Below are positions 34,201 to 46,560 of a stretch of 64,000 nucleotides of DNA, piece after piece. The position numbers and the translations under genes are program-made. The first letter of the stretch is position 1. Each line of letters begins with the position of its first letter. The notes below the pieces were generated by a model. The model worked only from the letters and a program-made list of their open reading frames with translations. It made no database searches and was not told the origin of the DNA. This stretch comes from Carya illinoinensis (lineage: Eukaryota > Streptophyta > Magnoliopsida > Fagales > Juglandaceae). The stretch lies in the NCBI RefSeq assembly GCF_018687715.1, contig NC_056752.1, forward strand, positions 10,430,001 through 10,494,000. The letters run 5' to 3'.

Positions 34201-37200
34201 ATGGGGGATCTATACGCCCTAGACTTCGATGGAGTTCTCTGTGATAGTTGCGGAGAGAGCTCTCTTTCTGCTGTCAAGGTCTTCTCTGTCTCTCTCGCTC
34301 TTTCAAATTATTCCTTTGATTGCTAAGAAAATCGGAGAAAACAAAGAGATTATTTCTGGAATTTTTAGTCATCGTAATTTTTTGCTAAATGCTCGTAGGC
34401 TGCTAAAGTGAAATGGCCTACTTTATTCGACGGAGTAGACTCGACCACGGAGGATTGGATTGTTGATCAGATGTATATAGTAAGCTCCAACGCTATCTTT
34501 TTATCCCATGAAACTATATACATTCGTACGATGACAATTTTAAATCAGCTGATTATACTGGCAAGAGAGTCATTTGTTGAGAAAAACATTTTAGGAAATT
34601 GATATAGACCTGCGATGAAACAGCTAATTCATGCGAGAGAAATTAATACTGAGCTGAACTTCTTTGATTCCTGATTTACTTCAGTAAACGTCTGGTTGTT
34701 CCAGAAAAAGAAGACATAGCGTGGATTATCTTATGGAACTCAGAGATACAGGTTGATAGTTATTCATGGATCATTGAACAAGACAACGGCTATATAACAA
34801 ATGTTGGCTCAAGATATAGAAGCAAAGTCTTTGTTTTTATTTTGGGGTGCATAGGATAGAAGCAAAGTCATTTGAGAATTGAGAGAAAGGAAAAAAGAAG
34901 AACGTAAAATGAGGAAAAGGGCTTATGATAGGTCCTATTTCTAGAATGCTATTTTGGGTGATAATTTTAAATTCAAACGCTAAGGAAAACACATAATGAA
35001 CCCGGATTTCATAGCTAGTTCATATTATTCCAACTAGCCAGAACTAAACTCTATGATTCAGGCAATCTAAGGGTTCTTTACGCAAAAGAACTGGTTGCAT
35101 ATGGAATACAGAGCCCAGCTTCATTTACTGTCTTTTTTGAATTTTTATTCAAACTCTTCTCTCTATCTCTTTCCTTTCTCATTATATTGGTTAGTGTTTC
35201 TAGACTTGATACCTTATAATTGATACTTGATAATCATTTGTTAATTCATCCTATTTGAAGGTGCCATTTTCTTTCTCACCTGATTTCACAACTAAGAGTA
35301 CATTTGGTACTCGAATGGGCAGGAATTAAAATTGACATTACCATGCTTTTGTTTGGTGACAATACATGACGTCTTGATTGAAATTAGATTAAAGTTTCTA
35401 AAGTACTCCGGCCCTAATTTTTTTCCCTAACATAACCACCTGATCTATTTTTTGGAAACCAAACAATAAAATAGGAAAAAAGTGGCTGACTACTGCACAA
35501 AGCCATGAGGGAATGAGTTTGTGGTGGTAGCCATCCTTTCATTTTTTTAATCAAGTTTTGAAAAAACAGGTTGTTTTTTAGGGGAAAAAAAAAAACATTT
35601 TCAATACCCCAGGAATAGCTATTCTTCTCAGCTTGAGGAATAGCTAAGGAATGACCATTCCCTATTGAACAGCTATTCCTTGTCATTAAACCCAACTAAA
35701 CAAATGGAAAACTATTCCATTATTACATGTGCCAAGCGTACTTTAAGATTGTGATTTCTTTTTCCTTTCCTATCGAAAGTTCAACACCTGGACAATCAGT
35801 TTGTTTCTCATGCTGTTATAAAGAACGGTGTGATATACAAATTATGGGGTGATCAATTACTATCCATGATGGCCATGATGTATTCACTTCAAATGATTGT
35901 CTCGAATTTATTTTCACATTTAGCATAAAGTGAAGAATATGACACACACACACATCAGTTTGTTTTGGTGATTGTTGAAACCCTTCTGAACTGAGAGGGA
36001 ATTGCAAAGTAAGAACAATAGGCTGCTTTAATATTGTTCTTTTTGTTATTTATTTATTTTCTTTTGGAGAAGGTGATATACGAATTCTTGTGACCTTGAA
36101 TGGATTCCTGTCTTACACTATGGCAGGTTCGACCTGTGGTGGAAACTGGATATGAAAATCTCTTACTTGTGAGGTTATTACTGGAGATGAGAATACCTTC
36201 CATACGGAAGTCCTCGGTGGGTATACATGCACTCGACTCTAATATGAGCTGTCCATCAGATAGGGGCACTCATGTGTCATATCATCATTTATTCTTGAAC
36301 ACAACAGCACCGACCTTCAATTTCTTAGACTCAACCTGGCGTTCATGGTTTTGATGATTGTGCTTCTATCTGCAAGGTTTCAGAGGGACTCACAGTCGAG
36401 GGTATACTGGAGAATTGGTCGAAGTTAAAACCTGTCATAATGGAAGAATGGGATGAGAAAAGGGATGCCCTGGTGGATCTTTTCGGAAAGGTTAGAGATG
36501 AATGGCTGGAGAAGGACTTGACAACTTGGATTGGTGCAAATAGGTAATCAAGCTTTTTGAGATGGGAATGATCATGTAACTTCTCTTGTAAACACACGAT
36601 GAGAAAGAGTAAAGTAATGAAAAAGGGTGCCTTCTGATCATTTAATTTTGGAAATTCCTTATCATGTTGCTTTTAAGTTTTTAACCTTACACACAATCTA
36701 TGAAAGAAGAAGAAAAATGTGTAGAAAAAGTTAAAGTCACATGGAGATTGAAGAAACCTTTGTAGGAAATGTTTCAACTCTTAGAAGAAAGTTGCATTAA
36801 GGGGATATTGCACAAATGATCAATCTCGTTTAAGTTATGAAGCATACTGGTTATGCTCGGACATAAGTATCTCTTGGCAGGGCTTACAAAGTTTGAGTTT
36901 TAAACCAATTTGGTTGTTTGGTTGTGAAATTTGCATATTTGTGGGTAATCAGAAGTTGCATCAGGGAATAATCTACAATGCTTGCAATCTCTTTTAAGAA
37001 ATGGTGCATACTCATTACAGTTGAAAGAACATGTACTTTGGATCATTGGCATCTTTCTACGAGTTCATTGATATTGACTTTTGAACGTCTTTTTAGGTCT
37101 TGTTTATTTTTTGGGTCTTCTGCAGTGCTAGTCTTTCTTTATGCACATTTTGGCTATATTCAGGTTTCATCTCAAACAACCCCCCCTTTTCTGGAGGGGG

Positions 37201-38500
37201 TATATCGTATAGGACCTGAAGGGTTTTTCTTCAATAGATTTGTGCCTAATCCAAATTAAGAATATGTTCAAGTAATGTTCCCCAAATACATGCATATTGT
37301 AAATCCAATAATTTATTATTGCTATTGTCATATAAAATCTCCATAATTGAGAGTCGGATGTATGTCTCCAGATTCTATCCAGGTGTTCCTGATGCACTGA
37401 AATTTGCTAGCTCGAAGTTGTATATAGTTACCACAAAACAGGTATGACCTCTTTTTCCCTCCGTAAGGAGACACCAATTATGCCACTAGAGCAACTTCAA
37501 TGCCTCACATTTTTGTTTAGATTGATCTTTCCTATTTTGCAAAGAAAGATGCTATATACTATGCCCCCATCCCTCTTCTATCTTTTTCTGCTGGTGTGGC
37601 ATTATCCATAACCCTTGAATAGTTAATGGACAATTCCATATTAGCATAGCGACTTATATAAAATTAAAAAAAAAAAAGAAAAAAAAAAAACTCCACATTA
37701 GCATAGTGAGATGATAGTGGGATAGTGAGATATGCTTCACAAAATTTCATCCTAAGAAATAGTAGATATTTTTACATGTCATCCACCAGTCTCCTTGTGC
37801 CTATTTCAGAGCCGATTTGCAGATGCTTTACTGCGAGAGCTTGCAGGAGTAACAGTACCTTCCGAGAGAATATATGGCCTTGGAACTGGGTTAGAAGGCC
37901 CACTCATTTCTTTGGTTAACGAAACTTTTTCTATTCTTTTGTTAGTAACACATGTATTTCTTCTTTTTCCTTCCTTGTCGTTCCAAATACTCTTTCCAGT
38001 CCCAAGGTAGAAGTGCTGAAGCAGCTTCAAAAGAAACCAGAGAACCAAGGATTGACTCTACAGTAAGTTACTTAGTTGCTTACGTGGTCTGTCATATACA
38101 TGACATAAAATTGTTCTGTTGTAATTGTATTTGCCTGGAAAAAAAATGTTGAACTGAACCAAAATCAATTGACTATTTTAACCAGCTTTGTGGAAGATCG
38201 ACTAGCAACCCTAAAGAATGTCATCAAAGAGCCCGAACTAGATGGATGGAATTTGTATCTTGGTAATGTCTCATCTCTCTCTGATCAGCATCCAGCGTGA
38301 TTTTCTTACTTTTTCCTTGTTGCTTTTGGTTTCTTTGGCGTGCATTATTTTGGTAAAATTGTTGGGGATTTGAGTGCTAAGCTGGGTTATTTGGGGCAGG
38401 GGATTGGGGGTACAACACTCAAAAAGAGAGAGATGAAGCTGCTACCATTCCCAGGATTCATCCTCTTCAGCTCTCTGACTTTACCAAGAAGCTGAAATAA
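34201..38500 (+). CDS. HAD-like hydrolase, 9 exons, 268 aa
   Basis: Exons: 34201-34278, 34399-34479, 36127-36216, 36377-36543, 37372-37441, 37810-37889, 38000-38062, 38186-38262, 38400-38500. All introns are GT-AG, phases agree, and the sum is 807 nt. The protein begins GDLYALDFDGVLCDS, the HAD nucleophile motif (D8-x-D10). IVTTKQ (157-162) fits motif II and FVEDR (211-215, E213/D214) the acidic motif IV that binds Mg2+. The family is conserved across plants but its substrate is, as far as I know, not established; some databases label Arabidopsis members as a 16S rRNA methyltransferase G-like protein, which the HAD motifs do not support. No transit peptide or membrane segment is evident. An AATAAA lies at 38638-38643. 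Intron 2 (1,647 bp) carries a MITE. It appears intact. Confidence 0.92.
35297..35742. mobile_element. MITE in intron 2 of the HAD gene
   Basis: The left end AGTACATTTGGTAC and the right end complement AGTACGCTTGGCAC form 14-bp terminal inverted repeats with three mismatches, 446 bp apart. TAAG occurs beside both ends and may be part of a target duplication. The interior is non-coding, with internal GGAATAGCTATTCC-like palindromes at about 35611-35690. Splice sites are 0.4 kb or more away, so correct splicing should be unaffected. Confidence 0.65.
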
Positions 38501-39660
38501 CCATCATTTCGTGTAGGTGATTAGAAAATCTCCCCCTCTGTTCATGTTGTCATTTTGTTATGATTAAGAAATTCAGAAATTCGTTTTGCTTTTCTTTCAG
38601 GTTGTACTATTAACTAAAATATCAGATGTATTTGAGAAATAAAGGAACTTTGAATTACAGAGGAGTTAGCATGATAATGCACAAATAATTGGTAGATTTT
38701 GATTATGGTCATTCAACTGGTTCATGATCTCCCTGTTGAGGGGATTGTAATTACGAAGCCAAGATTGTCATGTGCAAAAGATAATCCATTGCATATGACA
38801 ATCTAAGTACTATCGTCTATGAGAACATACAATTATACAGGAGGCAAACAAATTATGTCACATCTATGGAAAGAAATGCGCTGATTCCAACCAATTTAGA
38901 TAACTCTAACCACGTACATATGGATTGGATGCTAGAAAATTTACATCATCAGTCTGTACCATTTCAATGTTAACTATGTCTTAGGGTTCCTTCAGAGAAC
39001 TGTTCTCAGGTATTTTCGGATATTATTATATATTTCATTTATAAACATCACTTAAATATTTTTTAATTTCAAATTTTTAACTTTTTCATCTGATCATTAA
39101 CTAATCATTACAATTTTTTTAAATTTAAAAAAATATATAAAATCTTATACAACTTTTTTAAATTTTTAAATAAAAATAATATTAAAAAATTTTATTTAAT
39201 CAATTTTTTAATATTTTTATTCAATTTTTTTCAATTTTTTAATATTTTTATTCAATTTTTTTCTTCTTTAAAAAAAATTAATAAAACATCTTAATTCAAA
39301 TGATTTTATTATTATTTATAAATTATTTTATTAGATATTTTAATATTCAAATGTTACGTGCATTCCTTGAAATCCTCTCACATTTGCCATGATTGCTACT
39401 TCCAACGCATAGATTCACATCCGCTTGACTTCTTTTCTTACGGTAAAGGGAAAATCCTCCGCTTTCTTCACTGAGCAAGTCTAGCAGATTCCATTTTAAG
39501 CTCTTAAATGGCATGGTTCAAGTAAAGCGAGATAGCCCAAGACTATGAAGGGTTATGATTGTCTCAAATGCTGTATTTTTCATCGATTTTAGCGTTAGAT
39601 TTAAAGATCTTGATCGAGTACGGTAAATTGCTAAAATTTGGTACGTAGTTTAAGGGTTTG
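38501..39660. other. HAD gene 3' flank with a degenerate AT-rich repeat
   Basis: The 3' UTR and poly(A) signal occupy the first 150 bp. From about 39030 to 39350 the sequence is dominated by AATTTTTT/ATTTTTAT words and resembles the interior of the MITE at 25233-25583, but its ends are not preserved. No gene seen. Confidence 0.5.
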
Positions 39661-40093
39661 GGATAGGTCCCAACACAGAAAATATAAATACTAAAGCAAT
39701 TGTCCTCTTCGGATGAGAACGTACCACACGTTTGAATGTTAATACTTAAATAATATCTATTAATGAAACGATGGTTGCTTAAATAAGCAAAGCCAAACAA
39801 TACAAACCGAAATATAAGAAAACTGCAACCGACAAATAAAACTTAACAAATGTAAAATAGAATGCAAATAACAGAGCCAAATAACAGAGCATAATTAGCG
39901 GAAGCTAAATAGCATAAAACTTGCAACACTTCATTCCTCTTCTGCACGTTGAGCTACGACCCAGTCCTGCATGCAACTCACGTCCCTTGAGCCATGACTC
40001 AGTCCTACATGTACTCACGTAACAGCATGCACTCACGTAACAGAATATCTAGGATTCGGTCGACACCCCCTCTCAGATCGTCGTGGCTTAACA
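39661..40093 (-). repeat. 3' LTR of the second gypsy element
   Basis: It runs from GGATAGGTCC to CTTAACA in plus-strand order. The outer dinucleotide reads GG instead of the TG seen on the partner LTR. Its inner border abuts the purine tract. Confidence 0.9.
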
Positions 40094-43000
40094 ATCCATC
40101 TCCCATCAAGCGAAACCTTGTCCCCAAGGTTCACATGTGGAAATTGCTCAACCAACGATTGAGTCAGTTCCCACGTGGCTTTTTCTGCAGGTAAACGCTT
40201 CTACTGAACCAAGCTCTCTTCTTCAAACTTGTTTCCGCGTTTGACCCGGCGAGTGTCCAAAATCTGTTGAGGTACCAGTAAGATTACGCCTTCATCGTTC
40301 ACTAGTGGCAGTTCTTGAGAAGGCACCACCCGATCTCCCACGAATTTTTTGAGCAGTGAGACATGGAAGACTGGATGAATTCGTGCTCCTTCTGGCAGCT
40401 GAAGCTTGTAAGCAACCGTTCCAATTTTCTGTATGATTGGGTAGGGCCCGTAAAAGCGACTCGCAAGCTTCTGATGGACACGTTTGAAAATCGATTGCTG
40501 CCGATACGGATGTAACCTGAGAAACACCAGTTCACCCACTTCGAAAGTCACATCCCTTCTGCTTTTATCTGCCGTCTGCTTCATACGATTAATGGAAGAT
40601 GCCAAATTTGCTTTAAGTTGGTTCAGCAACTCATCTCTGGTTGTGAGACTCTGATCTACCTCATGTACTGAAGATTCACCGTTACGGTAGTTGTGAAGGG
40701 AAGGAGGCAAACGACCATACAACGCCTGAAATGGAGTCATGCCTATAGACGCATGGAACGTCGTATTATACCATAGCCCAGCCCACGGAATATAAGTGCT
40801 CCATTTGTGCGGCCATTGATGAACAAAGCAGCGAAGATATTGTTCAACACATCGATTGACGACTTCCGTCTGCCCATTGGTTTGTGAATGATAGGCGGAG
40901 CTAAGTTTCAATTGAGTACTGGACATTAGAAAGAATTCCTGCCAAAATCGACTAATGAAAATTGGATCCTGATCACTAATAATTGATTTCAAAAGACCAT
41001 GTAACTTGATAACTCCTTCCACAAATTTCTCAGCCACACTCTTAGCCGTAAATGGATGGGACAAAGTTAAGAAATGTGCAAATTTGCTTAACCTATCAAC
41101 GACGACTAAGATAGTATCCTTGCCGTGGGAGGCTGACAATCCCTCGACGAAGTCGAGCGTAATATCATCCCAAACTTGACAGGGAATGGGTAACAGGTGC
41201 AATAATCCAGCCGGAAAAAGTGTCTTGGATTTCATTTTTTGACATACCTCACAGTGCTTGACATAATCTTGGACTGATTGGTGCATTTTAGGCCAAAAAA
41301 ATTGCTGAGCCAGTCGTTTGAATGTCCGTAAAACTCCTGAGTGACCCCCAATTTTGGTGTCGTGTGCTTCATGCATTAGCTTAGTGCGCAGCGTCACATA
41401 GGAAGGAATAACCACCCTTCCTTTAAATAACCAAAGTCCTTGGTGTTGAGAATACGGACCTTCGGTTTGAACCTTTGCCACCCGTTCGACGAACTGAATA
41501 TAATAATCCCCTTCATAAGCAGCTTTAATCTCGTCCCACAAAGTAACAACGGCTGTGTGCAAATGATGCAATACTAGACTGTTTGGCTGGCGTGAAAGGG
41601 CATCTGCTACGGCGTTCTCACGGCCTGGACGATAAACAATTTCGTAGTCGTAGCCCATTAATTTGGCTACCCACTTTTGCTGCTCTGACATTGATATACG
41701 TTGATCCAAAAAATACTTCAAGTTGCGTTGGTCGATTTGAACAAAGAATTTCCTCCCCAATAAATAAGGTCGCCACATGCGTATGGATTCAACAATGGCA
41801 AGCATCTCCTTGGCGTAGGTTGACCATGATTTTTTTGTAATTCCAAGTGCACGACTCATATAGGCAATGGGCTTGCCCTGCTGAGTCAGAACTGCGCCAA
41901 TCCCATCTCCAGAGGCATCGGTCTGAATGGTGAAAGATTCATTAAAGTTAGGCATAGCCAAAATGGGGGTGGTGGACATTGCTCACTTAAGAGCAGAAAA
42001 AGCTGTATCGGCCTCTTCATGCCAGCCGAACTTCCCTTTCTTGAGTAGGTTGGTGAGTGGTCGAGCGATAATACCGTAATTCTAAACAAACTTTCGATAG
42101 TAACCTGTCAAGCCTAAGAACCCACGTGATTCAGAAATATTAGCAGGTCGGGGCCATGAGAGCATGGCTGCAATTTTTTTCTCATCAACCTTCACTCCTT
42201 GCAGCGTGATGATATGCTCCAAATACTCTAATTCTTGCTAGCCGAACACACACTTGCTTGCCTTAACAAAAAACTTATGCTATCTCAAAATTTCTAGAGT
42301 TTGTGCAACATGTGCTACATGCTTCTCCCAAGTGGAACTATATATGAGGATGTCATAAAAAAAGACCAAAATGAACTTTCGAAGATGAGTTCGAAATATT
42401 GAATTCATGATGGCCTGAAATGTGGAGGGTGCATTACAGAGGTCAAAAGGCATTACGAGGTATTCGTAATGACCATTATGAGTACGAAAAGCAGTCTTAG
42501 GAATATCAGGAGGATTTACCCTTACTTGATGGTATCCGGCTCGTAAGTCCAACTTCGTAAAATATGCGGCGCCGTGTAATTCATCTAGCATGTCGTCCAC
42601 TGTTGGAATGGGGAAAGGATCTTTGACAATGACGTTATTAAGCACATGGTAGTCTGTGCAAAATCGCTAGCTCCCATCTTTTTTCTTTACAAGTAGTACT
42701 GGAGAGGAAAATGGGCTGGTGCACGAATATGTTCGAAATCCAGCATCTTCTGCACTTGCTTCTCGATTTCTTCTTTCTGAAAGTGAGCGTATCTGTAAGG
42801 GCGTACATTAACAGGTTCGGCACCCCCTTTTAGTGTAATGCTATGGTCGATCTCACGCATAGGTGGTACGCATGAGGGGTCTTGAAATAAGTCGTTGTAC
42901 TTCTGTATTACCCACTGCATGTCTGGATGATTAATGCCATGAACCGCACCTTGTAAGTAGTCCTCTGTAGCCAAAGGAAAACATACTGCAAATAATGTTT

Positions 43001-44456
43001 GGCCTTGTCGGCAAGCCTTGGACAGTTCCTTTAACGTAGCCTCCTGAATGGATTGCTCGTCCAATCCCTGCAGCCGTCGGGCTTGGTTATTCCAGATGAA
43101 GTCCATGGTGAGTTGCTTCCAATTACAGACCACGGAACCCAACATTTCCAACCATTGTATGCCCAGTACTAAGTCAAGACCTGATAGGGGCAGAGCAAAA
43201 AGGGTAAGATCAAACTTAGTGCCTTGTAAATTTACGAATACCTTATCAAATCTTTCTTAACATTTTAGTCGTTCACCGTTAGCAACTCGAACGATGAACG
43301 GGTCCATTGGTACTACTGGTAAATGCAGCATATTTGCCAAACGAGCACTGATGAAATTGTGTGTGGACCCGTTGTCGATCAACACCATCACGTCGTGAGG
43401 ACCCATAGTTGCTGTCATACGCATCGTTCTTGGGCCAGTCCATCCGGTCAACGCATGCAAGGTGATTTTTGGCTCTAGTTCGGGTTCGTGCACCTCTCCC
43501 GTAACGTCTCCTTGATCGATTACTCCCGTTTGTTGGTCGGTGACATCCTCACAGATCACATCACCTGCACAACCATCCAAAAATAATAGCTGCAGCTTTT
43601 GGCATCGATGCCTAGCCGTAAATCGTTCGTTGCAGTTAAAGCAAAGGCCTTGCGCTCGTTTCCTCTGCATCTCTTCCCAAGATAAACGCCAGACTGGAAC
43701 AGCTGGAGTAGCTGGACCCACACGAGTGGGTTGGGGAAGAGCTAGAGGAACTCTTGGAGGTGGTGGTCGCATGAATCGCCGCTGTCGTGCGAGCTGCTCG
43801 TCTTTCATCCGAGCTAAATCAATGGCCTCCTTGAGGGATTTTGGCTTAAACATCCGAATGCCATCAGAAATTTTGGTTTTTAAGCCACCCATAAACGTAC
43901 CCACCAATGCCTTCTGTGTCCACCCACGAACCTTGTTGCTGAGCTTCTCGAATTCACGTTGGTAATCCCACAATGTCCCCAGTTGTCTGATCTTTGAGAG
44001 AGCTTCATCAAAGTCTTCACAATCCGATGGCCCGAAGGGAGCCCATAATTCCTCTTGGAACCTCACCTATGAAATCACACGTCACTCTTCTCTTAACGTA
44101 CGACGAAGCCATTGCCAGCACTAATTTGCTTCCCATTCGAGGTGGTAAGCAGCTATGGAAACCTTTTGGTTTTCAGTCGTGCCTTGGTATTCAAAGAATT
44201 GTTCGACACGGTTAAACCACTCGGTTGGATCATCCCCTGAAAATCGAGGGAATTCCAACTTTGCTGATTTGGAGGAGACGATTTGTCAACCCCAATCATT
44301 TCCTTCTCGCTGTGGATTACCATGGTTGGGATTCTCTTTATTAACGACCAACATAGTTGAAATCCGATTTAGAGCTTCCTCCATCCGTTGTAGTCCTTCT
44401 TGAACTGTACCAAGTCCAAACTCTAAGTGCTCAATACGCTCCTTGTTAGTTCCCAT
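40094..44456 (-). pseudogene. Gypsy Gag-Pol polyprotein, few lesions
   Basis: Gag starts at 44456 (MGTNKERIEHLEFG), with stops near 44286 and 44068, then reads 44066-43257 through a CCHC-like knuckle (CFNCNERFTARHRC). The protease triad reads D-N-G at 43368-43376. RT lies at about 42820-42000; its active site reads F-Y-D at 42352-42360, with Tyr where the first catalytic Asp belongs. The piece 41979-40201 is 592 codons without a stop: RNase H, HHCC zinc domain and a full integrase core (LDFVEG, ISDQDP, TEVVNR), then a chromodomain cut by TAG at 40201-40203, after which the frame continues (KATWELTQSLVEQFP). Relatively few lesions separate it from a complete polyprotein. Confidence 0.88.
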
Positions 44457-44479
44457 AGCAAACCTGGCTCTGATACCAA

Positions 44480-44912
44480 TGATAGGTCCCAACACAGAAA
44501 ATATAAATACTAAAGCAATTGTCCTCTTCAGGTGAGAACGTACCACGCGTTTGAATGTTAATACTTGAATAATATCCATTAATGAAATGATGGTTGCTTA
44601 AATAAGCAAAGCCAAACAATACAAATCGAAATATAAGGAAACTGCAACTGACAAATAAAGCTTAACAAATGTAAAACAGAATGCAAATAACAGAGCCAAA
44701 TAACAGAGCATAATTAGCGGAAGCTAAATAACGTAAAACTCGCAACACTTCATTCCTCTTCTGCACGTTGAGCTACGACCCAGTCCTGCATGCAGCTCAC
44801 GTCCCTTGAGCCATGACTCAGTCCTGCATGTACTCACATAACAGCATGCACTCACGTAACAGAATATCTAGGATGCGGTCGACGCCCCCTCTCAGATCGT
44901 CGTGGCTTAACA
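44480..44912 (-). repeat. 5' LTR of the second gypsy element
   Basis: It runs from TGATAGGTCC to CTTAACA in plus-strand order, keeping the TG...CA ends. The primer binding site begins one base inside its inner edge. Confidence 0.92.
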
Positions 44913-45199
44913 ATTTGATAGATAATTTCGGCAATTTTGGGAACGAAGTGAAAAAACAGGAGGTGAGAAAAGTAATTTCTCCTTAAATAAACTATACACA
45001 TTATCGTCATCCTATGTCTACCCAGCCACATGCATCTGCTCCCTAACTGATATGGTAAGGCTCATATTTGCAAGAGCTATGAAGGAAAATAATATAATAT
45101 ATCAAAATCCTAAAAAGAAAATAAAATCATCTGTCTGCACTAAAGCTATGATGCTTAACATGAGTGCAGCCAAGAAGGATGAGATTGAAGAAAAGATCG
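44913..45199 (+). other. Short spacer left of the LINE fragment
   Basis: No recognisable feature; an open frame starting at 45052 runs into the LINE fragment, but its first 50 codons match nothing I know. Confidence 0.45.
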
Positions 45200-45761
45200 A
45201 CCAGATTCTTATCATAGCTATACCAGTGTATTGTATGAATGTTTTCCTATTACCAAAGAAGTCAAATCAAGATATAAATATGTTGTTTAGGATATTCTCA
45301 TGGAGTTCTCATGCAAAAGATACTGGGGTGCATTGGATTGGTTGGGATTAGATGAAAAAATCAAAAGCTTTTGGAGGCCTTGGCTTTAAAGATTTGGATT
45401 GTTTTAACAAAACTTTACTTGCCAAACAACTTTGGAGAATCCTTGAGCAACCTCATTCCATTCTAGGGAGGACTTTCAAAGCAAAGAATTATCCATCTGG
45501 TTCACTAATAGCTGCATCTCTTGGTGTTAGACCTTATTTTGCATGGAGAAATCTTTATCCTGTTGTGGCCTTATTGAAGGAAGCTACTATTTCGCGAGTT
45601 GGTAATGGCAACCAAGTGAAGGTATGGAAAGATAAGTCGCTTCATGGAAGTGCCTCCCCCTATGTTTTGTCCCCAAAGGCGTGTATTAGGTGAAGATGCT
45701 TTTGTGAATGAACTAACTGATCGAGATAAATTATGGTGGAATCACTCCCTTTTATGTTTAA
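45200..45761 (+). pseudogene. LINE reverse-transcriptase C-terminal fragment
   Basis: The reading AIPVYCMNVFLLPKK, then FGGLGFKDLDCFNKTLLAKQ, then RVGNGNQVKVWKDKSL matches the segment between the RT palm and the zf-RVT domain of plant L1 elements. A TAG at 45349-45351 and a further shift near 45690 break it. It differs from the LINE at 4.9-10.4 kb in its residues, so it is another family member. The right end is cut off cleanly at the copia LTR border. Confidence 0.82.
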
Positions 45762-46560
45762 TGTTGAGATAATTGCTCAGCAAAGCATCAAGTGCTCGAT
45801 AGAGTGCTCAAGAGAATTTCAATATTCATTCATTTGTTCTTACATCCATTCTGCCGTGCTATTACATTGTTTTTATAAACAAATTCTAGAGTTAACAACT
45901 TTCTACACAATCGGGATCAATGGACACGTCCTACCAGAAATGATATTTTACTTCTAGAAGAATCTTTGCTAATCCTCTGCAGTGCCTTGCTTGTTACTTG
46001 TCATGGTGATGGTGGAAGCTTATTTTGATGTTGCTAAGTGATGATCTAACTTGGCAGTATCCTTAACAGCCCTCATCGGTGCAAGTGGCACTTGTGAAAC
46101 AATAAGGTTTGATCGAATGACTAAGAATCATGCTGCTAACAATGGTTTAGTGAGTATATCTGCCACTTGATCTTTACTAGACACAAAGGAGACATTGAGT
46201 GTCTTGGCTGCTACACGATCTTGTACAAAATAATAATTAAGTTCTATATGTTTTGTTCTAGCATGTAGAACTGGATTTACAGGCAAATATGTAACACCCA
46301 AGTTTTCACACTATAAGGTTGGTGGATCTTTTAAAAAAATTCCAAGTTCCATCAAAAGAGATTGAATCAATAGGATTTCACAAGTTGTATTGACAACTGC
46401 CTTATACTTAGCCTCAGCGAATGATCTAGCAATGGTGGGTTGTTTTTTTTTTAACCCTAAGAAATAAGATGTGACCTAAAGAAGATATAGAACCTACATG
46501 TAGATTTTTTATCATTAGGGCAATATAATGACTCTCTCCAAAGGATATGAACGAGAAAAA
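45762..46560 (-). mobile_element. 3' end of a copia element: LTR plus RNase H fragment
   Basis: On the minus strand, 46550-46060 encodes the last part of a copia RNase H (CPNDKKSTCRFYIF, ARSFAEAKYKAV, ARTKHIELNYYFV, ADILTKPL) with two or three stops. To its left, LTR-like DNA carries a TATAAAAA box and ends with CTCAACA (TGTTGAG in plus order) at 45762. The LTR's inner border is not clear. The rest of the element, upstream of RNase H, is absent. Confidence 0.78.

Larger units (their letters stand above)
39661..44912 (-). mobile_element. Ty3/gypsy chromovirus with two full LTRs, minus strand
   Basis: Two 433-bp LTRs (39661-40093 and 44480-44912) bound a 4.4-kb interior read leftwards. The primer site TGGTATCAGAGCCAGG (minus strand) directly follows the right LTR, so that is the 5' LTR; a purine tract (GATGGGAGATGGAT) abuts the left LTR. 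By my hand count the LTRs differ at about 20 of 433 sites, nearly all transitions. Outer flanks read GTTTG on the left and ATTTG on the right, a likely 5-bp target duplication with one change. This is clearly younger than the other gypsy copy. Confidence 0.93.
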
